DNA of 64,000 bases from CAG-632 sp963626805. GTDB lineage: Bacteria > Bacillota > Clostridia > Lachnospirales > Lachnospiraceae. How positions within the stretch are numbered: position 1 is the first letter of the stretch; every line of letters starts with the position of its first letter. Location of the stretch: contig CAVFXS010000009.1 in assembly GCA_963626805.1 (NCBI GenBank), positions 28,332 through 92,331 on the forward strand, given 5' to 3'. Shown here one piece after another: positions 25,690-34,257 of the stretch. Made by a program: the position numbers and the translations under genes. Under the pieces are notes generated by a model that was given only the letters and a program-made list of their open reading frames with translations, was not told the DNA's origin and did not search any database.

Positions 25690-27864
25690 ATGTTTAAAAT
25701 ATTTCGTTATATGAAGGATCAGTGGTACTGGATCGTACTTGTGGTGGTACTGCTGATCGTTCAGGCACAGTGCGATTTGTCATTACCGGAGTATACATCT
25801 AAGATCATTGATACCGGTATTCAGAATCAGGGAATCGAGCATGGGGTGCCTGAACTGATTACCGGGGAAGAATATCAGAAGCTTACCATGTTTATGACAA
25901 AGGAAGAACAGACAGACTGGGAGTCTATCTATGAAGAGACGGATATCGGAAACTATCATCTGACAATTACAGAGGATCCGGAACGCTGGACGGAGGCAGA
26001 TCAGGAGTTCCAGATGGCGATTCTCTTAAATTCCAGTATGCGGAAGGTGTCAGAGGATAGTCTTCAGATAATCACAGAAAACATGATGCAGGCGCAGGGA
26101 TCGGACGGGGATAAGATGATCCGGCAGATGCGTGAAGAGATGGAGAGTCAGACAGAGCAGGTTGGATCTACCATGCTTACCTCTATGGCAATTTCCTATG
26201 CGGCAGAGGAGTATCAGGCAGCCGGAGGAGATATCCATGCATTACAGAGACAATATCTGTTAAAAACCGGCGGAAAGATGCTGGCACTGACATTGCTGAT
26301 GGCTGCAGTAGCCATTGCAGCAGGATTTCTGGCGGCCCGGATCGGTGCAAAGGTAGGTATGGAGCTTCGGGGCAAGGTATTTAAAAAGGTGGTTACCTTT
26401 ACGAATCGGGAGATGGATCAGTTCTCGACCGCATCTCTGATCACAAGAAGTACCAATGATATTCAGCAGGTGCAGATGGTATCGACCATGATGCTCCGGA
26501 TGCTGATCTATGCGCCGATTCTTGGTATTGGCGGTGTGATCCATGTATTGAATACCGGAGCCGGTATGGAGTGGATCATTCTGGTTGCGGTTGTTACGAT
26601 TCTGATATTTGTCGGAATTCTGATGAAGATTGCCATGCCAAAATTCAAGCAGATGCAGCAGAAGGTAGACGGACTGAATCTGATATCCAGAGAGATTCTG
26701 ACTGGTCTGATGGTCATCCGGGCATTTGTCCGGGAGGATGTCGAGGAAGAGCGCTTTGATGAGGCGAATAAGGATCTGACAAAGACTATGTTATTTACAA
26801 ACCGGGTCATGACCTTTATGATGCCCGTCATGATGTTACTGATGAATGGATTATCCGTGCTGATCGTATGGGTAGCGGCGAACCGGATCGATGCCGGTGT
26901 CATGCAGGTCGGTACCATGACCGCATTTATTACGTATACCATGCAGATTGTAATGGCATTTCTGGTAATCTGTATGTTCTCAATTATGCTGCCGAGAGCC
27001 GGTGTGGCTGCGGACCGAATCGAAGAGGTTCTGGATACCGAGGTACTGGTACAGGATGCAGTGGGCGCAGGCGAGTTAACGGATGTGAAAGGCTGTGTGG
27101 AATTTCATCATGTAGATTTCAAATATCCGGGTGCGGAGGAATGCGTACTGGAGGACATTGATTTTACGGCAGAGCCGGGAAAGACGACGGCGATCATAGG
27201 AAGCACCGGTTGTGGAAAATCAACGCTGATTCAGCTGATCCCGCGGTTTTATGATGTGACAAACGGCAGTATTACCATTGACGGAACAGATATCCGGGAA
27301 GTGACACAGGAGTCGTTAAGAAATCAGATCGGCCTGGTTCCGCAAAAGGGCATCCTGTTCTCCGGAACCATTGCATCGAACTTAAGATTTGGTAAGGAGG
27401 ATGCAACGGAGGCAGAGCTGGAGAAGGCAGCTGAGATTGCACAGGCAACAGAGTTTATAAATGAAAAGAGTGAAAAATACGACAGCAGTATTGCACAGGA
27501 CGGATCCAATGTGTCCGGTGGACAGAAGCAGCGGCTGTCAATCGCCAGAGCAATTGCAAAGAATCCGAAAATATATATTTTTGATGATAGCTTTTCAGCA
27601 CTGGATTTCAAGACCGATGCCGCACTCAGAAAGGCATTGGGAGATAATGTAAAGGACAGTACCGTGATCATTGTGGCACAGAGAATCAGTACGATTCTTC
27701 ATGCGGATCAGATTCTGGTTTTAGACGATGGACGGATTGTGGGCAAGGGAACGCATGAGAGTCTGCTGAAGGATTGTGAGGTTTATCAGCAGATCGCCAG
27801 ATCTCAGTTGTCTGAACAGGAGATAGCAAAGAGTCAGGGAAAGGAGGCTGGTTCCAATGAGTAG
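25690..27864 (+). CDS. ABC exporter half with degenerate ATP site and a large extracellular loop
   Basis: A 724-residue fused TMD-NBD exporter. TM1 is at ~12-30, followed by an unusually long ~160-residue Glu/Gln/Met-rich loop before TM2 (~196-218), predicted outside. The NBD has Walker A GSTGCGKST and signature VSGGQKQ, but the residue after Walker B is Asp (IFDDSFSALD instead of a catalytic Glu) and the switch His is Gln (IIVAQRIST). This is the pattern of the non-catalytic half of heterodimeric exporters. A start at 25690 is chosen over 25636 because the extra residues are not hydrophobic and the RBS GAAAGG lies before it. It overlaps its partner by 8 nt. Confidence 0.93.
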   Translation: MFKIFRYMKDQWYWIVLVVVLLIVQAQCDLSLPEYTSKIIDTGIQNQGIEHGVPELITGEEYQKLTMFMTKEEQTDWESIYEETDIGNYHLTITEDPERWTEADQEFQMAILLNSSMRKVSEDSLQIITENMMQAQGSDGDKMIRQMREEMESQTEQVGSTMLTSMAISYAAEEYQAAGGDIHALQRQYLLKTGGKMLALTLLMAAVAIAAGFLAARIGAKVGMELRGKVFKKVVTFTNREMDQFSTASLITRSTNDIQQVQMVSTMMLRMLIYAPILGIGGVIHVLNTGAGMEWIILVAVVTILIFVGILMKIAMPKFKQMQQKVDGLNLISREILTGLMVIRAFVREDVEEERFDEANKDLTKTMLFTNRVMTFMMPVMMLLMNGLSVLIVWVAANRIDAGVMQVGTMTAFITYTMQIVMAFLVICMFSIMLPRAGVAADRIEEVLDTEVLVQDAVGAGELTDVKGCVEFHHVDFKYPGAEECVLEDIDFTAEPGKTTAIIGSTGCGKSTLIQLIPRFYDVTNGSITIDGTDIREVTQESLRNQIGLVPQKGILFSGTIASNLRFGKEDATEAELEKAAEIAQATEFINEKSEKYDSSIAQDGSNVSGGQKQRLSIARAIAKNPKIYIFDDSFSALDFKTDAALRKALGDNVKDSTVIIVAQRISTILHADQILVLDDGRIVGKGTHESLLKDCEVYQQIARSQLSEQEIAKSQGKEAGSNE

Positions 27865-29686
27865 TGAGAATACAGGAAGACCGAGAGGCCGTATGGGCAG
27901 AGGTATGACCGGCGAGAAGGCAAAGGACTTCAAGGGAACGATAAAGAAGCTGCTGGCATATCTTGGAAACTACAGGGCCGGAATCGTTGTGGTGTTGATC
28001 TTTGCGATCGGCAGTACCGTATTTAACATTATCGGACCGAAGGTGCTTGGAAATGCAACAACAGAGCTTGCCAGTGGATTGATGGCGAAGGTAAACGGAA
28101 CCGGCGGTCTGGATTTCGCAAAGATCGGAAGCATCCTGCTGTTTGCATTGGGCTTATATGGAGTCAGTGCATTATTCAGCTTTGTACAGGGCTGGATCAT
28201 GACAGGTGTAACCCAGAAGGTATGTTATCGTATGCGGAAGGAGATCTCCGAAAAGATCGACCGGATGCCGATGCGATATTTTGAAAGCAGAACTGTCGGA
28301 GAGGTATTATCCAGAATCACCAATGATGTAGATACCCTGGGACAGGGTCTGAATCAGAGCATTACGCAGCTGATCACATCGGTGTCAACCATGATCGGAG
28401 TTCTGGTCATGATGCTGACAATCAGTCCGCTGATGACATTGATCACGATCGTGATCCTGCCGATCAGTCTGATCCTGATTTCCCTGGTTGTAAAGCATTC
28501 TCAGAAATACTTCAAGAAGCAGCAGGAATATCTGGGAAATGTGAACGGACAGGTAGAAGAGGTATACAGCGGTCATCTGGTCGTGCAGGCATTTAATAAG
28601 CAGAAGGATTCGATAGAAACATTTAACCGGACGAATCAGAAGCTGTATGAATCGGCATGGAAATCACAATTCCTGTCCGGTATGATGCAGCCGATCATGA
28701 TGTTTGTCGGAAATCTCGGCTATGTAGCCGTTGCATTTTCCGGAGCAATGCTGGCAATTCAGGGCGTGATTACCATCGGTGATATTCAGGCATTTATCCA
28801 GTATGTGCGGAACTTCACACAGCCGATCCAGCAGATCGCACAGGTTATGAATATGTTACAGTCCATGGCAGCGGCAGCAGAGCGTGTGTTTGAGTTTCTG
28901 AGTGAGGAAGAAGAGAGCCTGCAGCCGGAGCATCCGCTGCAGCTGGAGAAGATAGAAGGAAATGTAACCTTTGATCATGTGGCATTCGGCTACCATGAGG
29001 ATAAGGTGATCATCCATGATTTCAGTGCAGATGTAACACCGGGACAGAAGATCGCAATCGTAGGACCGACCGGTGCCGGTAAGACAACTATGGTGAAGCT
29101 TCTGATGCGGTTTTATGATGTCAATTCCGGAGCTATCCTTGTAGACGGACATAATATCAGGGAATTTAACCGCCATGATTTAAGAAACGGTTTTGGAATG
29201 GTTCTGCAGGATACCTGGCTGTTTAAGGGTACGATCATGGAAAATATCCGGTACGGAAGGCTGGATGCAACGGATGAAGAGGTTATTGCAGCGGCAAAAG
29301 CAGCGCATGCACATCATTTCATACAGACTCTGCCGGGTGGTTATCAGATGGAATTAAATGAAGAGGCGAGCAATGTTTCACAGGGACAAAAGCAGCTTCT
29401 TACGATTGCCAGAGCGATTCTGGCAGATAATCCGATCATGATTCTGGATGAGGCGACCTCTTCTGTAGATACCCGAACAGAGACCCGGATACAAAAGGCA
29501 ATGGATAACCTGATGAAGGGACGGACCAGCTTTGTGATCGCCCATCGGTTGAGTACGATCCGGGATGCGGATCTGATTCTGGTCATGAAAGACGGAGATA
29601 TTATTGAACAGGGAAATCATGAGGAGTTATTAGCAAGGAACGGATTCTATGCCGACCTTTATAACTCTCAGTTTGAAGCCAGTTAA
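27857..29686 (+). CDS. ABC exporter half with canonical ATP site
   Basis: A 609-residue TMD-NBD exporter. Walker A is GPTGAGKTT, Walker B MILDEATSSVD with the catalytic Glu, and the switch His is kept (VIAHRLST). Its signature is altered to VSQGQKQ, so it completes the degenerate site with the partner's defective Walker B, while its own Walker motifs pair with the partner's intact SGGQ. The two gene products therefore form one obligate asymmetric exporter. The N-terminal ~25 residues (RGRMGRGMTGEKAKDFKG) are basic and cytoplasmic. The substrate is unknown: drugs, lipids or peptides are possible. Confidence 0.94.
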   Translation: MSSENTGRPRGRMGRGMTGEKAKDFKGTIKKLLAYLGNYRAGIVVVLIFAIGSTVFNIIGPKVLGNATTELASGLMAKVNGTGGLDFAKIGSILLFALGLYGVSALFSFVQGWIMTGVTQKVCYRMRKEISEKIDRMPMRYFESRTVGEVLSRITNDVDTLGQGLNQSITQLITSVSTMIGVLVMMLTISPLMTLITIVILPISLILISLVVKHSQKYFKKQQEYLGNVNGQVEEVYSGHLVVQAFNKQKDSIETFNRTNQKLYESAWKSQFLSGMMQPIMMFVGNLGYVAVAFSGAMLAIQGVITIGDIQAFIQYVRNFTQPIQQIAQVMNMLQSMAAAAERVFEFLSEEEESLQPEHPLQLEKIEGNVTFDHVAFGYHEDKVIIHDFSADVTPGQKIAIVGPTGAGKTTMVKLLMRFYDVNSGAILVDGHNIREFNRHDLRNGFGMVLQDTWLFKGTIMENIRYGRLDATDEEVIAAAKAAHAHHFIQTLPGGYQMELNEEASNVSQGQKQLLTIARAILADNPIMILDEATSSVDTRTETRIQKAMDNLMKGRTSFVIAHRLSTIRDADLILVMKDGDIIEQGNHEELLARNGFYADLYNSQFEAS

Positions 29687-29700
29687 GGAAGTAAGAATGA

Positions 29701-29737
29701 AAAGCCAGGTGTAAGAAAGTTTTCACCTGGCTTTTTT
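29701..29737 (+). terminator. Rho-independent terminator after the ABC exporter
   Basis: The stem AAAGCCAGGTG/CACCTGGCTTT (29701-29711 with 29724-29734) is followed by further T residues. Confidence 0.9.
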
Positions 29738-29801
29738 CTGTATTTTATATAATTGTGTGATAGGACCATAGAAGGATTGTCACCTGTGATTAAAACATTG
29801 G

Positions 29802-29830
29802 TTGACAATCGAGAGAAAACCTGTTAGGAT
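29802..29830 (+). promoter_or_regulatory. Promoter of birA-bioY
   Basis: TTGACA (29802-29807), a 17-nt spacer, then TAGGAT (29825-29830). Confidence 0.75.
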
Positions 29831-29861
29831 AACAACGTACAAAAATTGTGAGGCCAAACAA

Positions 29862-30887
29862 ATGAATGTAAAAGATAGTGTGTTAGAAGTTCTGGAGCAA
29901 CAAAAAGGTGAACATATTTCCGGTGCAGAGCTGGCAGCAAAGCTGAATGTCAGCCGGAATGCAGTCTGGAAAGCAGTCAAGAGTCTTCAGGAGGAAGGAT
30001 ATTCCATCACAGCTGTGACCAATAAGGGATATTGCCTGAATCCGGCAACCGATATCTTGTCGGTGCAGAGTATTTCCAAGTATTTACTGTCGGAAGTGAA
30101 GCATTTGCGGCTGGAGGTATATAAGAATATTGATTCGACAAATCTCAGGGCTAAGGAATATGCGGCGCAGGGAAAACCGGAAGGAATCGTTGTAATTGCG
30201 GAATCCCAGACAGCCGGACGTGGAAGAATGGGTCGGAGCTTTTATTCGCCGCCGGTCAGTGGCGTTTATATCAGTTTCCTGATGCGGCCGAAGTTTTCGG
30301 CACAGGAATCTCTGTTTATGACCACGGCAGCAGCAGTAGCGGCAGCGGAGGCGATTGAAGAAGCATCCGGAAACCGTGCAGAGATCAAATGGGTAAATGA
30401 TGTATTCTGCCATGGGAAAAAGGTGTGCGGGATTCTGACGGAGGCTTCCGTGAATGTGGAAAGCGGTATGCTGGAATATGCAGTGACCGGAATCGGATTT
30501 AATGTCCGGGAGCCGGAGGGCGGATTTCCGGAAGAGATACGGGAAATCGCAGGACCGATCTTTAAGCATGAGAAGGACTTTGGACTGGCAGAATCGGATA
30601 TAGACGCCCGAAGCCGGATTGCGGCAGGCATGATCAATCATTTCTGGCAGTATTATGAGCATCTGACAGAGAAGAGCTTTATGCCGGAATATAAGAGACG
30701 CTCGTTCCTTCTGGGACAGAGGATCCGGACATTGACAGATCCGCCGATATACGGAGTGGCTGTTGATATTGATGATGATGGTCATCTGATCCTGGAGTGT
30801 GAGGACGGAAGCCGGAAGGTACTTTCCTCCGGAGAGGTAAGCGTACGCCCGGTCGATGACGAAGCAGACAGCAACCGGAAGAACTAA
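29862..30887 (+). CDS. birA: Bifunctional biotin-protein ligase and biotin operon repressor
   Basis: A 341-residue group II BirA. The N-terminal winged helix-turn-helix (residues ~1-65, ISGAELAAKLNVSRNAVWKAVKSL) is the DNA-binding part. The ligase core has GRGRMGRSFYSPP (biotinyl-AMP loop), KWVNDVF and the CGILTEA motif. It charges biotin as biotinyl-AMP, transfers it to carboxylase lysines and represses biotin genes. The start at 29862 is preferred because the longer frame covers the promoter. It precedes the biotin transporter gene bioY by 39 nt. Confidence 0.96.
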   Translation: MNVKDSVLEVLEQQKGEHISGAELAAKLNVSRNAVWKAVKSLQEEGYSITAVTNKGYCLNPATDILSVQSISKYLLSEVKHLRLEVYKNIDSTNLRAKEYAAQGKPEGIVVIAESQTAGRGRMGRSFYSPPVSGVYISFLMRPKFSAQESLFMTTAAAVAAAEAIEEASGNRAEIKWVNDVFCHGKKVCGILTEASVNVESGMLEYAVTGIGFNVREPEGGFPEEIREIAGPIFKHEKDFGLAESDIDARSRIAAGMINHFWQYYEHLTEKSFMPEYKRRSFLLGQRIRTLTDPPIYGVAVDIDDDGHLILECEDGSRKVLSSGEVSVRPVDDEADSNRKN

Positions 30888-30926
30888 TGCATAAGTCTAT
30901 GACAGATCATAAAGGAGCATCAAAAG

Positions 30927-31496
30927 ATGAATGAAGAAAAGAAACCGTTATTTTCGGTAAAAAGTATTGTATTTATAGGTGTATTTGCAGCAGTGACCGC
31001 TGTACTTGCACAGATTTCCATCCCGACACCATGGCAGATCGCATTTACACTGCAGACCTTTGCAGTAGCACTTGCAGGCTTCTGTCTGGGTAAATTCCGT
31101 GGTACCCTGTCTATATTTATATATATTCTGCTCGGAATCGTCGGCGTTCCGGTATTTACCGGCTTTAATGCAGGATTTGCAGCCATTGCCGGTCCGACCG
31201 GTGGTTATATCTGGGGCTTTTTATTCCTGGGCTTTGCCTGCGGAATGATCGATCTCGTAGAGAAGAAGTGGCTGGCAATCCTGTTCGGAATCGTAGGATT
31301 ATGCATCTGCTATCTGTGCGGAACGATTCAGTTCGCAAAGATCACTTCCCGGACATTTATGGAAGCATTTATGCTTGCAGTTGTTCCGTATATCGTGAAG
31401 GATGTTGCGTCGATTGCGGTTGCATATGGCTTATCCATTCCGATCCGGAAGGTTATGAATCTGGAAGGGGTATCAGTAAAGAAGTCTGCCAATTAA
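30927..31496 (+). CDS. bioY: Biotin ECF transporter S component BioY
   Basis: A 189-residue integral membrane protein with about six helices and BioY signatures: ISIPTPWQIAFTLQTFAVALAG near the N-terminus, GPTGGYIWGF in the middle, and a late helix with VKDVASIAVAY. It captures biotin and may act alone or with an EcfT/EcfAA' module encoded elsewhere. RBS AAAGGAG. Co-transcription with birA gives one biotin-sensing and uptake unit. Confidence 0.95.
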   Translation: MNEEKKPLFSVKSIVFIGVFAAVTAVLAQISIPTPWQIAFTLQTFAVALAGFCLGKFRGTLSIFIYILLGIVGVPVFTGFNAGFAAIAGPTGGYIWGFLFLGFACGMIDLVEKKWLAILFGIVGLCICYLCGTIQFAKITSRTFMEAFMLAVVPYIVKDVASIAVAYGLSIPIRKVMNLEGVSVKKSAN

Positions 31497-31526
31497 ATTA
31501 AAAATATTAAGTCTGGATGTATAGGC

Positions 31527-31664
31527 GGAGGAAAAGTGTTTATACTATAATTAATCGAAGCGGTAATACCGATTCGGTTACAACGTAAGTGCTTTTCAGA
31601 AGAAAAGGACTACGATCCTCCCCTTTATCCATGAGGCTCCGGTTTCCCCGCCGGAGCCTTTTTC
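31527..31664 (+). ncRNA. Structured RNA of unknown class ending in a terminator
   Basis: In the 311-bp gap after bioY several nested pairings occur: GGAGGA/TCCTCC (31527-31532 with 31616-31621), AATCGAA/TTCGGTT (31553-31559 with ~31573-31579) around CGGT-aat-ACCG, CTTTTC-agaa-GAAAAG (31592-31607), then a terminator at 31634-31664. It could be a structured bioY 3' UTR, a small RNA, or an attenuator. A TATAAT at 31546-31551 lacks a good -35. It resembles no riboswitch I can name. Confidence 0.4.
31634..31664 (+). terminator. Terminator after birA-bioY and the structured RNA
   Basis: A perfect 9-bp stem AGGCTCCGG/CCGGAGCCT (31634-31642 with 31651-31659) followed by TTTTT. Confidence 0.92.
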
Positions 31665-31731
31665 CATGTCTGCACAGTATTCGGAAGAGGAGAATTCTGT
31701 GGCAGGGAATCGATATCCGGTGACCGGATTT

Positions 31732-31760
31732 TTGACTGGTCATACAGAACAAGATATGCT
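31732..31760 (+). promoter_or_regulatory. Promoter of the membrane-protein gene at 31808
   Basis: TTGACT (31732-31737), a 17-nt spacer, then TATGCT (31755-31760). Confidence 0.6.
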
Positions 31761-31807
31761 ACACTACTGAATAAACAAAGGACTGTAACCGGTCAGGGGG
31801 AGTACAT

Positions 31808-32260
31808 ATGAAAAGAAATCCGATATTGGTTTATTTATTTGAAGCTACAAATATTCTGGGATGCCTGATTTATCCATCGCTGTTGCTGATCAATCCCGGC
31901 GGGATGTTCTATCCGGACAGTATGGCATATCAGGAGGAGGAGCTGCTGCATTGTATGAAAAACACAGTGATCGCTTCAATTATTTTTGCAATTGTAGTAG
32001 GAATCCCATTGCTGTTATTATTTGTAGATTGTTTTGTGATTATGAAGGGGGTAGTCGGTTTTAAAGTAACGATCCTGTCAATTCTGACAGCACCGGCCTC
32101 GTATCCGATCGTGCGGACGGAGGTTTTAAAGGAACCCAAGGCGGTCCGGAGATTTCATGTCATTGCGGGAGCTGTGATCTTTATCAGCAACAGTCTGGTG
32201 GTCATGGCCCTTGTACAGTATGGGGTTAGGATCGCCGCAGCAGGATATGCGATCCTATAG
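31808..32260 (+). CDS. Membrane protein of unknown function
   Basis: A 150-residue protein with about four hydrophobic segments (ILVYLFEATNILGCLIYPSLLLI, a second around residues 52-75, a shorter one around 86-100, and a last near 118-140). I recognise no family. RBS GGGGGAG and its own promoter support expression. It appears monocistronic, between a terminator and an AT-rich hairpin. Confidence 0.7.
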   Translation: MKRNPILVYLFEATNILGCLIYPSLLLINPGGMFYPDSMAYQEEELLHCMKNTVIASIIFAIVVGIPLLLLFVDCFVIMKGVVGFKVTILSILTAPASYPIVRTEVLKEPKAVRRFHVIAGAVIFISNSLVVMALVQYGVRIAAAGYAIL

Positions 32261-32271
32261 GTTCGCATAAG

Positions 32272-32298
32272 TTTAATCCTAAAATAAGGATTAAATTT
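32272..32298 (+). terminator. AT-rich hairpin, possible weak terminator
   Basis: A perfect 9-bp inverted repeat TTTAATCCT/AGGATTAAA with a 6-nt loop, followed by TTT. It sits just after the membrane-protein gene. Confidence 0.5.
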
Positions 32299-32309
32299 CA
32301 GAAAAATGC

Positions 32310-32337
32310 TTGCATTTTCAGTGCAGTTGAATATGAT
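32310..32337 (+). promoter_or_regulatory. Promoter of the patatin-like gene
   Basis: TTGCAT (32310-32315), a 16-nt spacer, then TATGAT (32332-32337). Two hairpins follow in the leader: GGTGTC/GACACC (32345-32369) and CATAC-GAAA-GTATG (32369-32382). Confidence 0.55.
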
Positions 32338-32425
32338 TAAATGAGGTGTCGACATTTGTGGCGGACACCATACGAAAGTATGCAAATATACAAAGATAAA
32401 TAGAATAGAATGGAATGATAACAGG

Positions 32426-33283
32426 ATGAAAATAGGATTGGTTCTGGAAGGCGGAGCATTGCGCGGACTGTTTACGGCAGGTGCCCTGGACTTCTTGATG
32501 GACGAACATGTGACATTTGATTATATTGCGGGTGTATCGGCCGGAGCGGGAAATATGATGAATTTTCTGTCCGGACAGAGAGGACGGACGAAGCAGATTA
32601 TCAGTCCGGGGAAGAAGGACTCCTATTATGGACCGGCGCAGCTGATCAAGACAGGAAGCTTTCTGAATCTGGAAAAGATGGTGTTTGAATTCTCTTATAA
32701 GACGTTTCCGTATGATTTTAAGGCACATCATGAGACGAAGGTGGAACATGAGGTCGTGGTTGTAAACTGTGATACGGCGCAGGCAGAGTATATAGACGGT
32801 TCCGGGGAGGACCGGCATACACTGACAGCGGTCAAGGCTTCCTGCTCCGTACCGTTGCTTTCCATTCCGGTGGAAATGGACGGATATGATTATATGGACG
32901 GCAGTCTGGTGGACTCCATCCCGTATAATCGGGCATTTGAAAAGGGGTGTGACAAGGTTGTAATCATTATGACGAAGACCGGAAATGAAACCCCGACGGA
33001 TTATAATAAGTATAAGTTCCTGATCAAGGCGGCCTATGGAAAGCGATACCCGAAATTCGCAGATGCATTGTTAAACCGGGCGGATGTGTATCAGACACAG
33101 AAGACAGAGATGGAGCGGCTGACCGCAGAAGGGAAGATCATGGTGATTCGCCCGACGATGCCATGTATCAGTAAGTTTGAGACCAGAGAAAGTAAGCGGG
33201 AAGAGTTCTATCAGCATGGATATCAGAGAATGCAGGAAGAGTACGAGGCACTTCGGATATTTATGGAGGAATCAGGATGTTAG
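32426..33283 (+). CDS. Patatin-like phospholipase family protein
   Basis: A 285-residue serine lipase of the patatin/RssA type. It shows the oxyanion-hole loop GGALRG (9-14), nucleophile elbow GVSAG with S38, and the catalytic Asp in YMDGSLVDS. No signal peptide, so it acts in the cytoplasm or at the membrane inner face, hydrolysing acyl esters. The substrate is unknown. It overlaps the next gene by 7 nt. Confidence 0.93.
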   Translation: MKIGLVLEGGALRGLFTAGALDFLMDEHVTFDYIAGVSAGAGNMMNFLSGQRGRTKQIISPGKKDSYYGPAQLIKTGSFLNLEKMVFEFSYKTFPYDFKAHHETKVEHEVVVVNCDTAQAEYIDGSGEDRHTLTAVKASCSVPLLSIPVEMDGYDYMDGSLVDSIPYNRAFEKGCDKVVIIMTKTGNETPTDYNKYKFLIKAAYGKRYPKFADALLNRADVYQTQKTEMERLTAEGKIMVIRPTMPCISKFETRESKREEFYQHGYQRMQEEYEALRIFMEESGC

Positions 33284-33630
33284 ACCGGACAGAATATATG
33301 CCGTTAGAGTATTTTAAGAAGCAGAAATGGAGCGGGAGCTTTCAGGGAATGCGCTTTATGTTTGAAAAGCAGACGGAGAAGACGGTTACCGTGAAGGATG
33401 GCGAAGAAACGGAAACGGAGACTCCATATCTGATGGTTGCCATATGGAAGGAACCGTATTCCTATGAGGCAACACCGGAAGAAAAAAAGCAGCGGGAACG
33501 CTTTGATCTAAGTGAAGAGGGAAGACAGCAGGCTATCGAATGGCTGGAGCAGCAGTATGCTGCCAGAAAAGAGGAATGGAAGCAAGCGATGAAATGGGAC
33601 TGGGAACAGGAAACAGTTGAAATCTCATAG
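33277..33630 (+). CDS. Small soluble protein of unknown function
   Basis: A 117-residue, highly charged, Glu/Lys/Trp-rich protein (YMPLEYFKKQKWSGSFQGM; C-terminal helix with KEEWKQAMKWDWEQE). No family recognised and no membrane segment. Its start lies inside the patatin gene, with RBS GGAGGA, so the two are translationally coupled and it may assist the lipase. Its 3' end overlaps the promoter for the next operon. Confidence 0.7.
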   Translation: MLDRTEYMPLEYFKKQKWSGSFQGMRFMFEKQTEKTVTVKDGEETETETPYLMVAIWKEPYSYEATPEEKKQRERFDLSEEGRQQAIEWLEQQYAARKEEWKQAMKWDWEQETVEIS

Positions 33631-33645
33631 GAGGTTTGCTATACT
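33617..33645 (+). promoter_or_regulatory. Promoter of the SEC-C/gltX operon
   Basis: TTGAAA (33617-33622), a 17-nt spacer, then TATACT (33640-33645), overlapping the end of the preceding gene. Confidence 0.65.
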
Positions 33646-33738
33646 GTGAAAGTCGGGCAATGCGGAATGCAGCGACATAGAAAAGACAAAAATGTATGAC
33701 ATGATATACAAGAAAAAGAGAAAGAAGAGGACTAGGAT

Positions 33739-34245
33739 ATGAGTTTATTAAAAGAGTGGCGTGATTACGCATATGGTCTGGATGACAGAACACCGGAAGG
33801 AAAAGAGTTCTGGCTGAATTACTTTACCGTTGAGAAGGGTATCTATCAGCAGCTGTTAAAGAATCCGGATGAAGTAGTAGAAGGTACCGTACAGGAGCTG
33901 GCAGATAAGTATGAGACAACTCTGCAGTTAATGGTAGGTTTCTTGGATGGTATTGATGAGAGCTTAAAGACTCCGAATAATATTGATGAAATGGAAGCAG
34001 ATACCAAGGTTTCTCTTGACATTGATCTTCCGAAGTTATATATGAACATGGTTGGATGCAATGCAGAATGGTTATATACACTGGAGGAGTGGGATGCACT
34101 TCTGACTCCGGAGCAGAGAAAGGCTCTGTATAAGAAGGAGAAGAGCTCCAAGACCGTTGTTAAGCCGCCGAAGGTTGGAAGAAATGATCCTTGTCCATGT
34201 GGTTCTGGTAAGAAGTTTAAATATTGCTGTGGAGCAAACAAATAA
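33739..34245 (+). CDS. SEC-C zinc-motif protein
   Basis: A 168-residue protein. The N-terminal ~135 residues are a helical, acidic domain I cannot assign. The C-terminus is a SEC-C zinc motif (GRNDPCPCGSGKKFKYCCG), as found at the end of SecA, where it binds zinc and contacts SecB or ribosomes. It probably docks on nucleic acid or a translocation or ribosomal partner. Its stop overlaps the RBS of gltX. Confidence 0.88.
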   Translation: MSLLKEWRDYAYGLDDRTPEGKEFWLNYFTVEKGIYQQLLKNPDEVVEGTVQELADKYETTLQLMVGFLDGIDESLKTPNNIDEMEADTKVSLDIDLPKLYMNMVGCNAEWLYTLEEWDALLTPEQRKALYKKEKSSKTVVKPPKVGRNDPCPCGSGKKFKYCCGANK

Positions 34246-34257
34246 GGAGTGACCGGA

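Noticed and set aside
29802..29840. A BirA operator overlapping the birA promoter
   Set aside because: Only GTTA-N3-TAAC is palindromic. The long-spaced half-sites expected for Firmicute BirA operators are missing.
31546..31551. TATAAT before the structured RNA as a promoter
   Set aside because: There is no acceptable -35 at 16-18 nt and the start would cut off the helix at 31553-31559, so a separate small-RNA promoter is not supported.
31592..31621. A guanidine-II (mini-ykkC) riboswitch suggested by an ACGA in a small hairpin
   Set aside because: The two required ACGR-loop hairpins with their spacing are not present and no guanidine-type gene follows.
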